This document shows positions 46,329 through 55,871 of a stretch of DNA of 64,000 nt, in pieces. A program made the translations under genes and the position numbers. Within the stretch, counting starts at the first letter, position 1. Every line of letters begins with the position of its first letter. This DNA is from Callipepla californica brunnescens (Eukaryota > Chordata > Aves > Galliformes > Odontophoridae). The stretch spans positions 2,604,001-2,668,000 of the forward strand of contig JALIRH010000049.1 in NCBI GenBank assembly GCA_023055505.1. The letters run 5' to 3'. Below the pieces are notes generated by a model that worked only from the letters and a program-made list of their open reading frames with translations, had not been told where the DNA came from and did not search any database.

Positions 46329-46903
46329 TGTCATGGTTTTATGATTTTTTGGTACTGGTATTCCACATCATAACATCATGTATTGCATTAAGAGTTAAAG
46401 AGCTAATACTCCAGCTCCATAGATCATTGATAATTCCAGGTATACCTGTCTCAGAAGAGAAGAAGCACTACATTACCCAGAGGACTTTGCGATGCTTTAT
46501 ATTTTTACGTGTTTTCCGCTCAGAGGGAACAGATAAAAACCCTCAGCGGTCACGGGACACTCTCTTTCCTTCGGGATCGACTCAGCAGTGGGTGCTCGCT
46601 GCCGTATCGCCTTCAGCGTTAGCGTAAGGCCTTCGGTTTATCGGACACTCTCTCTTGCTCATTTTATTTGATTCATTAGCCTCAATTCCAATTACATTGT
46701 ATTATATTGTGTTATTTTGCTTTCTGATATCTTATTTAGTAAATTAGCTTTCCTCCTCAGATCGTTGCCGCTGTTTTGTTTCTAGGCCCATCTCCCTTTT
46801 CCCTTTTCCCTTTTTCCTTCCCCTTTCCTGGGGCGTGGGTCCGTGGGTCCCCCGCACCGATTGTCACGGAACCGGGCCGATCCAGCCCGGTAAACCGTTG
46901 ACA
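46329..46903 (+). repeat. 5' LTR of provirus B
   Basis: 575 bp, TGTCATGG ... CCGTTGACA. A TATA-like AGATAAAAA lies near 46,531-46,539. The 5' and 3' edges are recognisably related to subfamily A LTRs. Confidence 0.95.
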
Positions 46904-46908
46904 TTTTT

Positions 46909-46926
46909 TGGCGCCCAACGTGGGGC
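46909..46926 (+). promoter_or_regulatory. Primer binding site, tRNA-Lys type
   Basis: TGGCGCCCAACGTGGGGC just after the 5' LTR is the tRNA-Lys1,2 primer site known from Mason-Pfizer monkey virus and visna virus. Confidence 0.88.
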
Positions 46927-47116
46927 ACGACGAGCTGCCTTAGCCGGGCAGAGACATACTTTTAGAGTGAATCTCTGTCTCTTGCTAGCAAGCTTATCTG
47001 TACTGCAGGTACTGTACGGCATAACACGACCTTGAAGTCTGGGCGTACTGCCAGTTGTTCTGGGATATTTGTAAACTTTTATGGGTGCTGCTAACTTGTT
47101 ATAGTAAAGAAAAAAA

Positions 47117-48862
47117 ATGCTCTCTCGTTTTAAACTGTTCTTAAAGGGGCTGCATTTCATTGTTTTTTCCCTCTTAATGCTCAAAACGTACTGGAACTTG
47201 GTTAGTTTTGCCATTCTGTTCCATTGGTTCTGGTCCCTATATGACAAATTAAAAGCAATGATAGAGGCACCTGTCAGATACCAGGGCACCCCAGCTAATG
47301 GAATAAACGATAGCATATTAACGAACCATGTGATGTTTGAATGGGTACCCAGGTTCCCCTCTCAGTTTTTTATGAATTTTCCAGATCACAGCTTAGGGAT
47401 GGTGTTAATAATTGGGATATTAGTCCTCTTTCATGTAGTAGCACTTTACATCATGTGCAGGAAGCTTCTCCCAGAAACAGAGAATGTTGAATGGCAGGGA
47501 GAGTGGAGAGTTTTAGGAAAGAAATTAGAAGCATGGGGACACCCGGTGTCATGGGATTTTTCTCCCAAACAATTGCGGGATCCTGAGGAGCTAGGCCTGT
47601 ATCTGAGTAAAGGTGTTGCGGCTCAGAAAGATCTGAGGTGGAACAGCTTATTTGGGGCTTGGCTTATGCTACCCGAGGATTATATACTATTGTGAAGGGA
47701 GAGAGTGTCCAAACTGAGGCCCAAACCAAAGAGGAAAACCTCCCGGTCACACCTGACCAGACAAAGAAAGCACTAGTATCAAAGTCCGTTGCCCCTGTGG
47801 AAGGCAAGAAATGGAAACGTGTGTCCTCGCGCCTAGAACGCAAAGAAGAGGTGCCGAAAGAAGAGGAAGATATAGGTGAGGGGGTGGCCACAACCCCCCC
47901 ACCATCGAGAAAGGCAACAAAGAAAAGTGAGAGACATGGAGAAGAAAGTGATGATGAAGGTGAAGAGAAAGTTAAAGTTACGACGTTTCGTCGGCCCATG
48001 AAAATGTCTGAGATCCAAGGCTCAAGAAAGGAGTTTGTTCGACGTCCGGATGAGAGTATTGTCACTTGGTTGCTTCGGTGTTGGGACAATGGGGCCAACA
48101 GTGTGTCCCTTGATAGTAACGAAGCTCGCCAACTAGGAAACATTGCCCGAGATCCGGCTGTCAACAGAGGAATCAGCAGGTATATGGATGGAATCGCCAG
48201 CCTCTGGCAACGAATGCTAGTAGCTGTGAGGGAAAGATATCCCTACAAGAGTGACCTGGCACCTAAAGTGAAGAGATGGAAAACTATTGAGGAAGGCATC
48301 CAGTATTTGAGAGAAACAAACAGCTGTGGCGGAAATGCTGTATGATCCCACGTTTGATCCTGACAATCGGGACCATGATCCAGAGAAAGTAAGGAGTACA
48401 CCCGAAATATGTCAGAAGCTTTCAAAGTCAGCACCAGAAAGGTACGCCGGTACACTAGTGACAACGTTCAACAGATACGAGGACCAAGACAGAAAACCCC
48501 CAGTTTTTGAACTAATTCTTACACTTCAAAACATCGAACAAAAATTTCCACCGCCATACGCGTCCATTTCAGCCATATCAAAGTTCGAAGGACAAATGGA
48601 AGATATACTGGGAAAATTATCCCAACTGATTGATAGGGTTGAATCAATTGTAGCTATCAGTAGCAGACGCCGTCCTGCTCGAGCAAATGACAGCACTAAC
48701 TTCATGTCGCGCGCGGCTTTGTGGAGTTACTTACGTGCAAATGGAGAAGATATGAAGGAATGGCATCAAAAACCCACCCCTGCACTGCGAGCACGGGTGA
48801 GAGAATTACAACACAGAGCAACTACCAGCGAAGTTGTTCCTGTCACTACAGGTAATGAATAG
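47117..48862 (+). pseudogene. gag: gag-like polyprotein of provirus B, frameshifted
   Basis: Homologous along its length to the intact gag-like frame of provirus A. It has an N-terminal region with hydrophobic segments (residues about 12-45 and 93-115), a single charged/proline stretch, then WLLRCWDNGANSVSLD and TPALRARVRELQ. Three frames share it: 47,117-47,695, 47,638-48,345 and 48,326-48,862, so there are frameshifts near 47,640 and 48,320. It ends in a TAG at 48,860-48,862; the same frame then continues open into the protease. No zinc knuckle is visible. Function as structural protein is inferred from position. Confidence 0.82.
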
Positions 48863-49570
48863 AGGGGCCCTGCCCTCAGCCAGAGGAGGGAGAGGGATAA
48901 TAGAGTGTATTGGACTGTGTGGATTCGGTGGCCTGGCACATCAAACCCACAGAAATATGAGGCACTGGTGGATACTGGTGCACAATGTACTCTAATGCCT
49001 TCAAGTTATAAAGGGGCAGAATTGATTCATCTCTCTGGAGTGACTGGGGGCTTTCAGGAATTGTCTGTGCTGGAGGCAGAAATAAGCCTCACGGGTAAAG
49101 ACTGGCAGAAGCATCTTATAGTGGCCGGACAGGGGGACCCATGCATACTTGGTATAGACTATCTCAGAAGGTGGCACTTTAAGGATCCCAAGGGGTATCG
49201 ATGGGCTTTTGGAATAGCTACTGTGGACACAGATAGCATTAAGCAACTATCTGTTTTACCTGGCCTGTCAGAAGATCCATCTGTTGTGGGATTGCTACAA
49301 GTGGAGGAGCAACCAATTGCTACAAAAACGGTGCACAGACGGCAGTACCGCACTAATAGGGATTCCTTGCTCCCCATTCATAATCTGATTCGTCAGCTAG
49401 AGAGCCAGGGAGTGATCAGCAAAACTCACTCCCCGTTTAACAGCCCCATATGGCCAGTGCGTAAAGCCAACGGAGAATGGAGGTTGACGGTAGATTACCG
49501 TGGCCTGAATGAAGTCACACCTCCACTGAGTGCTGCTGTGCCGGACATGCTTCAACACCAGTATGAACTG

Positions 49571-52500
49571 TTATCCACTGATGGAATACACCTGTCCCAA
49601 AGGGGGAAACGAATTCTAGCCCAGGAGCTAGCTGGACTAATTGAGAGAGCTTTAAACTAGCTGTGATGGGGGTAGGGGATATAACAGGGCTCCCCAGTGA
49701 AGAGCCCAGGGGGGCTGTGCTGGAACAAAGGGTGAGGCAAGTGTCCCAGCTGAAGTGCATATACACCAACGCACGCAGCATGGGCAATAAACAAGAAGAG
49801 CTTGAAACCATTGTAAGGCAGGCAAACTACGACCTTGTTGCTATTACGGAAACATGGTGGGACCCCTCCCATGACTGGAGTACTGGGATGGATGGCTACA
49901 AGCTCTTCAGAAGGGATAGGCGGGGAAGAAAGGGTGGTGGCATAGCTCTCTATATCAAAGAGTGTCTTGATGTTGAAGAGCTTGAGGTTGGAAACGACCA
50001 AGTGGAGTGTCTGTGGGTAAGGATCAGGGGGATGGTCTGTAGGAGTGACATCGTGGTGGGGCTCTGTTATAGACCGCCTAGCCAAGATGAGGAGATAGAT
50101 GAGGTGTTCTACAAGCAACTAGTAGATGTTGCACGATGGCCAGCACTAGTTCTCATGGGGGACTTCAACTTCCCTGATATATGCTGGAAATATAATACCG
50201 CGCAGAGGAAGCAGTCCATGAGATTTCTGGAGTGTGTGGAAGATAGCTTCCTGACACAGCTGGTGCAGGAACCTACCAGGGGAAGTGCCCTGCTAGACCT
50301 GCTCTTCACTAACAGAGATGGACTAGTAGGAGATGTGAAGGTTGGGGATCGTCTTGGCCAGAGTGACCATGAAATGGTAGAGTTTGCTATTCTTGGTGAC
50401 ATCAAGAGGGTGACTAGCAAAACTGCTGCCTTGGACTTCCGGAGGGCAGACTTTGACCTGTTCAGGACGCTTGTTGCAAGGGTCCCTTGGGACTCGCTCC
50501 TGTGGGGTAAAGGGGTCCAGGAAGCCTGGGCCCTCCTCAAGACGGAAATCTTAAAGGCACAGGAGCAGGCTGTCCCTGAGTACCGTAAGTCAAGCCGGAG
50601 GGGAAAAAGACCAGTGTGGATGAACCGAGATCTTTTGTTGAGACTCCGGGAGAAAAAGAGAGTCTATGTCCTCTGGAAGATGGGACAGGCTACTTGGGGA
50701 GACTACAGGGAACTTGCCAAGATTTGCAGGCAGGAAGTTAGAAATGCAAAAGCCCAGCTTGAACTTAGACTGGCTACTGCAGTAAAGGAGAACAAAAAAT
50801 CCTTTTATAAATATATTAACAGTAAAAGAAGAACTAAGGAGAATTTCCCTCCTTTACTTGATGCGGCAGGGAATGTAACCACAGAGGATAAGGAAAAGGC
50901 TGAGGTTCTCAATGCCTTCTTCACGTCTGTCTTTAACAGACAGACCAGTTATCCCCAGGATACTCCTCGCCCTGACCTGGAAGTCTGGGACGAAGTGCAT
51001 CATACACCCCCTGTGATCCCAGCAGAGACAGTCAGAGACCTGCTCCTCCATCTGAACTGCCACAAGTCCATGGGGCCAGATGGGATCCACCCAAGGGTGC
51101 TGAGGGAGCTGGCAGAGGTGATTGCCAAGCCGCTTTCTGCCATCTATCAGCATTCCTGGTCATCTGGAGAGGTCCCGCAAGATTGGAGGCTTGCCGATGT
51201 GACTCCCATCTACAAGAAAGGCCGTAAGGAAGATCCGGGGAACTACAGGCCTGTCAGCCTGACCTCGGTATCAGGGAAAGTTATGGAGCAATTGATCTTG
51301 AGGGAGATCACACGGCACGTGCATGGCAATCAGGGGATCAGACCCAGCCAGCACGGGTTCACAAAGGGCAGGTCGTGCTTGTCCAACCTCATCTCCTTCT
51401 ACGACTGGGTGACCAGACTGGTAGATGAGGGAAAGGCTGTTGATGTAGTCTACCTGGACTTCAGCAAAGCCTTTGACACGGTCTCCCACAGTATTCTCCT
51501 GCAGAAGCTGGCAGCCCATGGTGTGGACAGGTTCACTCTTCTCTGGGTTGAGAATTGGCTTGAGGGCCGTGCCCAGCGGGTAGTGGTTAATGGAGTCAAG
51601 TCCAGCTGGCGTCCTGTCACGAGTGGTGTCCCCCAAGGGTCGGTATTGGGGCCCGTCTTGTTTAATATCTTTATTGATGACCTGGATGAGGGGATTGAGT
51701 GTACCCTCAGTAAGTTTGCGGATGACACCAAGTTGGGAGGATGTGTGGATCTGCCTGAGGGTAGGGAGGCCCTTCAGCGGGATCTGGATAGGCTAGACAG
51801 TTGGGCTGAGGTCAATGGGATGAGGTTCAATAAGGCCAAGTGCCGGGTCCTGCACTTTGGCCACAATAACCCCATGCAATGCTATAGGCTTGGGGCAGAA
51901 TGGCTTGAGGAGTGTATAGAGGAAAAGGACCTGGGGGTGTTGGTTGATACTCGGCTCAGCATGAGCCGGCAGTGTGCCCAGGTGGCCAAGAAGGCCAATG
52001 GCATCCTGGCCTGTATTAGGAATAGTGTGGCCAGCAGGAGCAGGGAGGTGATCATCCCCCTGTACTCAGCTCTGGTGCGGCCGCACCTCGAGTACTGCGT
52101 TCAGTTTTGGGCCCCTCACTACAAGAGAGACATCGAGGCGCTGGAGCGTGTTCAGAGAAGGGCAACAAAACTGGTGAGGGGTCTGGAGCACAGGTCTTAT
52201 GAAAAGCGGCTGAAGGAGCTGGGATTGTTTAGTTTGGGGAAAAGGAGGCTCAGAGGAGACCTCATTGCACTCTACCACTTCCTGAAGGGAGGCTGTGGTA
52301 AGGAGGGGGTCGGCCTCTTCTCCCAGGTACCTAACGACAGGACGAGAGGGAATGGCCACAAGTTGTGCCGGGGAAGATTTAGATTAGACTTGAGGAAAAA
52401 TTTTTTCTCTGAGAGAGTGGTCCGGCACTGGAATGGCCTGCCTAGGGAGGTGGTTGAGGCACCGTCCCTAGCACTGTTCAAGAAGCGTTTAGATGAGGTG

Positions 52501-52612
52501 CTGAGGGATTTGATTTAGTAGCTTGGTGGGTAGGGATGGTGGTGTGAGGAAGGTTGGACTAGATGATCTTGTAGGTCCTTTCCAACCTAATGTATCTATG
52601 AATCTATGAATC
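49571..52612 (+). mobile_element. CR1 LINE, nearly complete
   Basis: 3.04 kb in the same orientation as the provirus. It begins inside the last part of ORF1 (an esterase-like tail with DGIHLSQRGKRIL), contains all of ORF2, the short 3' UTR and tandem AATCTATG-type tail units. The 9-mer TATGAACTG occurs at both edges (49,562-49,570 and 52,613-52,621), as target duplication or microhomology. Confidence 0.93.
49663..52518 (+). CDS. CR1 ORF2: endonuclease and reverse transcriptase, intact
   Basis: 951 codons without interruption, close to the usual size of the family's replicase. The apurinic-type endonuclease domain comes first: [20 protein letters not shown] with the catalytic Glu, LMGDFNFPD and SDHEMVEF. 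The reverse transcriptase follows: [41 protein letters not shown] and the active site FADD. The C-terminal part carries [19 protein letters not shown] and ends [15 protein letters not shown]. Start taken at the ATG just after the ORF1 stop (TTAAACTAG); a second ATG follows directly. Reverse transcription primed at nicked genomic DNA is the known role. Lacking the 5' end and most of ORF1, this copy is probably not autonomous. Confidence 0.93.
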   Translation: MMGVGDITGLPSEEPRGAVLEQRVRQVSQLKCIYTNARSMGNKQEELETIVRQANYDLVAITETWWDPSHDWSTGMDGYKLFRRDRRGRKGGGIALYIKECLDVEELEVGNDQVECLWVRIRGMVCRSDIVVGLCYRPPSQDEEIDEVFYKQLVDVARWPALVLMGDFNFPDICWKYNTAQRKQSMRFLECVEDSFLTQLVQEPTRGSALLDLLFTNRDGLVGDVKVGDRLGQSDHEMVEFAILGDIKRVTSKTAALDFRRADFDLFRTLVARVPWDSLLWGKGVQEAWALLKTEILKAQEQAVPEYRKSSRRGKRPVWMNRDLLLRLREKKRVYVLWKMGQATWGDYRELAKICRQEVRNAKAQLELRLATAVKENKKSFYKYINSKRRTKENFPPLLDAAGNVTTEDKEKAEVLNAFFTSVFNRQTSYPQDTPRPDLEVWDEVHHTPPVIPAETVRDLLLHLNCHKSMGPDGIHPRVLRELAEVIAKPLSAIYQHSWSSGEVPQDWRLADVTPIYKKGRKEDPGNYRPVSLTSVSGKVMEQLILREITRHVHGNQGIRPSQHGFTKGRSCLSNLISFYDWVTRLVDEGKAVDVVYLDFSKAFDTVSHSILLQKLAAHGVDRFTLLWVENWLEGRAQRVVVNGVKSSWRPVTSGVPQGSVLGPVLFNIFIDDLDEGIECTLSKFADDTKLGGCVDLPEGREALQRDLDRLDSWAEVNGMRFNKAKCRVLHFGHNNPMQCYRLGAEWLEECIEEKDLGVLVDTRLSMSRQCAQVAKKANGILACIRNSVASRSREVIIPLYSALVRPHLEYCVQFWAPHYKRDIEALERVQRRATKLVRGLEHRSYEKRLKELGLFSLGKRRLRGDLIALYHFLKGGCGKEGVGLFSQVPNDRTRGNGHKLCRGRFRLDLRKNFFSERVVRHWNGLPREVVEAPSLALFKKRLDEVLRDLI

Positions 52613-55191
52613 TATGAACTGGAGTCAAAAGCAGCCAAGTGGTATGCCACCACTGACATTGCCAATGCCTTCTTTTTAATTCCTCTGGCCACAGAATGCA
52701 GACCGCAGTTTGCTTTCACCTGGAGGGGAGTTCAGTACACCTGGAACCGTTTGCCCCAGGGGTGGAAGCACAGCCCAACCATTTGCCATGGGTTGATCCA
52801 AACTGCATTGGAACAGGGCGGTGCTCCTGAGCACTTACGATACATTGATGACATCATTGTGTGGGGCAATACAGCAGGGGAAGCTTTCGAGAAAGGAGAG
52901 AGAGTAATCCAGATCCTCCTGCGAGCTGGCTTCGCTATTAAGCGAAGCAAAGTAAAAGGGCCTGAACAGGAAAGTCAGTTCCTAGGAATAAAGTGGCAAG
53001 ATGGACGTCGTCACATCCCAACAGATGTGATTGACAAAATTATTGCTATGTCTCCACCCACTAGTAAGACAGAGACCCAAGCTTTTCTGGGTGTAGTGGG
53101 CTTTTGGAGAATGCATGTTCCAAACTACAGCCTCATTGTGAGCCCTCTCTTTCGGGTAACGCGGAAGAAGAATGATTTTGTGTGGGGCCCTGAGCAGCAG
53201 CAGGCTTTTGAGCAAATTAAGCAGGAGATAGCCCGTGCCGTGGCCCTGGGGCCAGTGCGGACGGGACAGGGTGTAAAGAACATCCTCTACACTGCTGCTG
53301 GAAAGGAAGGTCCCACTTGGAGTTTGTGGCAAAGAGCTTCTGGAGAGACCCGAGGCCGACCCCTTGGTTTCTGGAGTCGAGCATACAGGGGGTCTGAGGA
53401 GCGCTACACTCCAACTGAAAAGGAGATCTTAGCCGCATACGAGGGGGTTCGAGCTGCTTCTGATGTAATTGGTACTGAAGCGCAGCTCCTTCTGGCACCT
53501 CGACTGCCAGTACTGAACTGGATGTTTAAAGGAACAGTTCCCTCCACCCATCATGCTACTTATGCCACTTGGAGTAAGTGGATTGCACTGATTACTCAGC
53601 GAGCTCGGATGGGAAACCTCAGTCATCCAGGAATCCTAGAAGTGATCATGGACTGGCCTGAAGGTAAAAAGTTTGGAACAATCCCAGCAGAGGAGGTATC
53701 ACGTGCTAAAGAGGCCCCACCATACAATGAACTACCAGAAGATGAGAAGAGATATGCCCTGTTCACAGATGGATCGTGTCGCATTGTGGGAAAGCACCGC
53801 AGATGGAAATCTGCTGTGTGGAGCCCCACGCGACAAGTTGCAGAGGCCACTGAAGGAATAGGAGAGTCAAGCCAATTTGCAGAGGTAAAGGCTGTCCAAC
53901 TGGCCTTAGATATTGCTGAACGTGAGAGGTGGCCAGTGCTTTATCTTTACACTGACTCATGGATGGTGGCAAATGCCTTATGGGGGTGGTTACAGGAATG
54001 GGAACAAAATGGTTGGCAATGGAGGGGTAAACCTATTTGGGCTGCTGAACTGTGGAAAGATATTGCTGCCCGAGTAAAGAATATGGTTGTAAAGGTGCGC
54101 CATGTAGATGCTCATGTTCCTAAGAGCCGGGCAACTGAAGAACAACAGAATAACCATCAGGTAGATCGAGCTGCCAAAGTTAAGATGGCTCAAGTAGACT
54201 TGGACTGGCAACACAAAGGTGAATTATTTTTAGCTTGATGGGCCCATGAGACCTCGGGCCATCAAGGAAGAGATGCAACATATAAGTGGGCTAGAGACCG
54301 AGGGGTGGACTTAACTATGGACGCTATTGCACAGGTTATCCATGACTGTGATACATGCGCCACAATTAAACAAGCCAAGCGGATGAAACCTCTCTGGGGG
54401 GAAGGGCGATGGCAAAAGTAGAAATATGGGGAGGCGTGGCAAGTTGATTATATCACCTTGCCGCGATCTCGCAATGGTAAACGTTATGTGCTCACCATGG
54501 TGGAAGCAACCACTGGGTGGCTTGAAACATATGCAGTACCCCATGCTACCGCCCGAAACACCATTCTAGGTCTCGAGAAGCAAGTCCTATGGCGACATGG
54601 CACTCCAGAAAGAATTGAGTCAGATAATGGGACTCATTTCAAAAATTCTCTTGTAAGTAATTGGGCCAAAGATCATGGCATTGAATGGATTTATCATATC
54701 CCCTATCACGCACCAGCTTCTGGTAAAATTGAAAGATACAATGGGTTGCTAAAAACCATGTTGAAAGCAATGTGTGGCGGAACATTTAAGCACTGGGAGA
54801 AGCATTTGGCCGAAGCCACCTGGTTGGTCAACACTCGAGGATCCATCAATCGTGATGGTCCTGCCCAATCCAGCTCCCTACCTACTGTAGAGGGAGATAA
54901 GGTCCCTGTAGTACATGTAAAGAACATGTTGGGGAAAGCGGTATGGGTCCTTCCAGCTTCTGGGAAGGGCAAACCTCTCCGTGGAACTGTCTTTGCTCAG
55001 GGACCTGGGTCCACTTGGTGGGTGATGCAGAAGAATGGGGATGTTGAGTGTGTACCACAAGGGAATTTGATGTTGGGGGAGTGCAGTCAGTAATTCCATG
55101 TATATACTTGTATATATGTTGTGTGTGTGTGTATCTAATGTATGTTAATCATTGTTTTTCTGTATGTATCAAGAATGATACAGTGATGTGG

Positions 55192-55205
55192 AATAAGGGG
55201 TGGAA
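55192..55205 (+). promoter_or_regulatory. Polypurine tract of provirus B
   Basis: AATAAGGGGTGGAA immediately before the 3' LTR; the same tract precedes the 3' LTR of provirus A. Confidence 0.8.
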
Positions 55206-55780
55206 TGTCATGGATTTATGATTTTTGGTACTGGTATTCCACATCATAACATCATGTATTGCATTAAGAGTTAAAGAGCTAATACTCCAGCTCCATAGAT
55301 CATTGATAATTCCAGGTATACCTGTCTCAGAAGAGAAGAAGCACTACATTCCCCAGAGGACTTTGCGATGCTTTGTATTTTTACGTGTTTTCCGCTCAGA
55401 GGGAACAGATAAAAACCCTCAGCGGTCACGGGACACTCTCTTTCCTTCGGGATCGACGCAGCAGTGGGTGCTCGCTGCCGTCTCGCCTTCAGCGTTAGCG
55501 TAAGGCCTTCGGTTTATCGGACACTCTCTCTTGCTCATTTTATTTGATTCATTAGCCTCAATTCCAATTACATTGTATTATATTGTGTTATTTTGCTTTC
55601 TGATATCTTATTTAGTAAATTAGCTTTCCTCCTCAGATCGTTGCCGCTGTTTTGTTTCTAGGCCCATCTCCCTTTTCCCTTTTCCCTTTTTCCTTCCCCT
55701 TTCCTGGGGCGTGGGTCCGTGGGTCCCCTGCACCGATCGTCACGGTACCGGGCCTGACCCAGCCCGGTAAACCGTTGACA
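55206..55780 (+). repeat. 3' LTR of provirus B
   Basis: 575 bp, the same length as the 5' LTR. It ends AACCGTTGACA directly beside the first bases leading into the MROH exons. Confidence 0.95.
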
Positions 55781-55871
55781 CTGGCCCTGCGGCACGACCC
55801 TCGCTGACCCCAAATCCCCCGCTGACCCCTGAACGTGTGCTGCCCCATTTCCGTGCACGATTGTGGTGGAG

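Larger units (their letters stand above)
48863..55093 (+). pseudogene. pol: pro-pol of provirus B, interrupted by CR1 and stops
   Basis: Aspartic protease (LVDTGAQCTLMPS, near 48,965) is followed by the start of reverse transcriptase (SPIWPVRKANGEWRLTVDYR, near 49,440). The CR1 insertion begins at about 49,571. After it reverse transcriptase resumes at 52,622 with LPQGWKHSPTICHG and active site YIDD (near 52,841-52,852). RNase H shows LFTDGSC (53,758), AEVKAVQLAL and TDSWMVANAL. Integrase has the zinc domain, the first Asp (WQVDYITL), the second (ESDNGTHF) and the Glu (GKIERYN). A TGA at about 54,236 and a TAG at about 54,419 interrupt integrase. gag and pro-pol are in the same frame. Confidence 0.9.
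46329..55780 (+). mobile_element. ERVL-like provirus B, nearly full length, split by CR1
   Basis: Two 575-bp LTRs, differing at roughly a dozen sites by eye, enclose a primer site, gag, pro, pol and polypurine tract; no env. A CR1 LINE (49,571-52,612) sits inside reverse transcriptase. Flanking pentamers (CCCCT and CTGGC) do not match, so no target duplication. gag has frameshifts and pol has stop codons, so the element is defective. Absence of env and the pol motifs point to the class III/ERVL side. It resembles the chicken ERVL-type repeats in general; I do not assign a library name. Confidence 0.9.

Noticed and set aside
48905..49660. Single 251-codon gene of protease plus unknown tail
   Set aside because: It is ERV protease/RT interrupted by CR1 and ending in CR1 ORF1.
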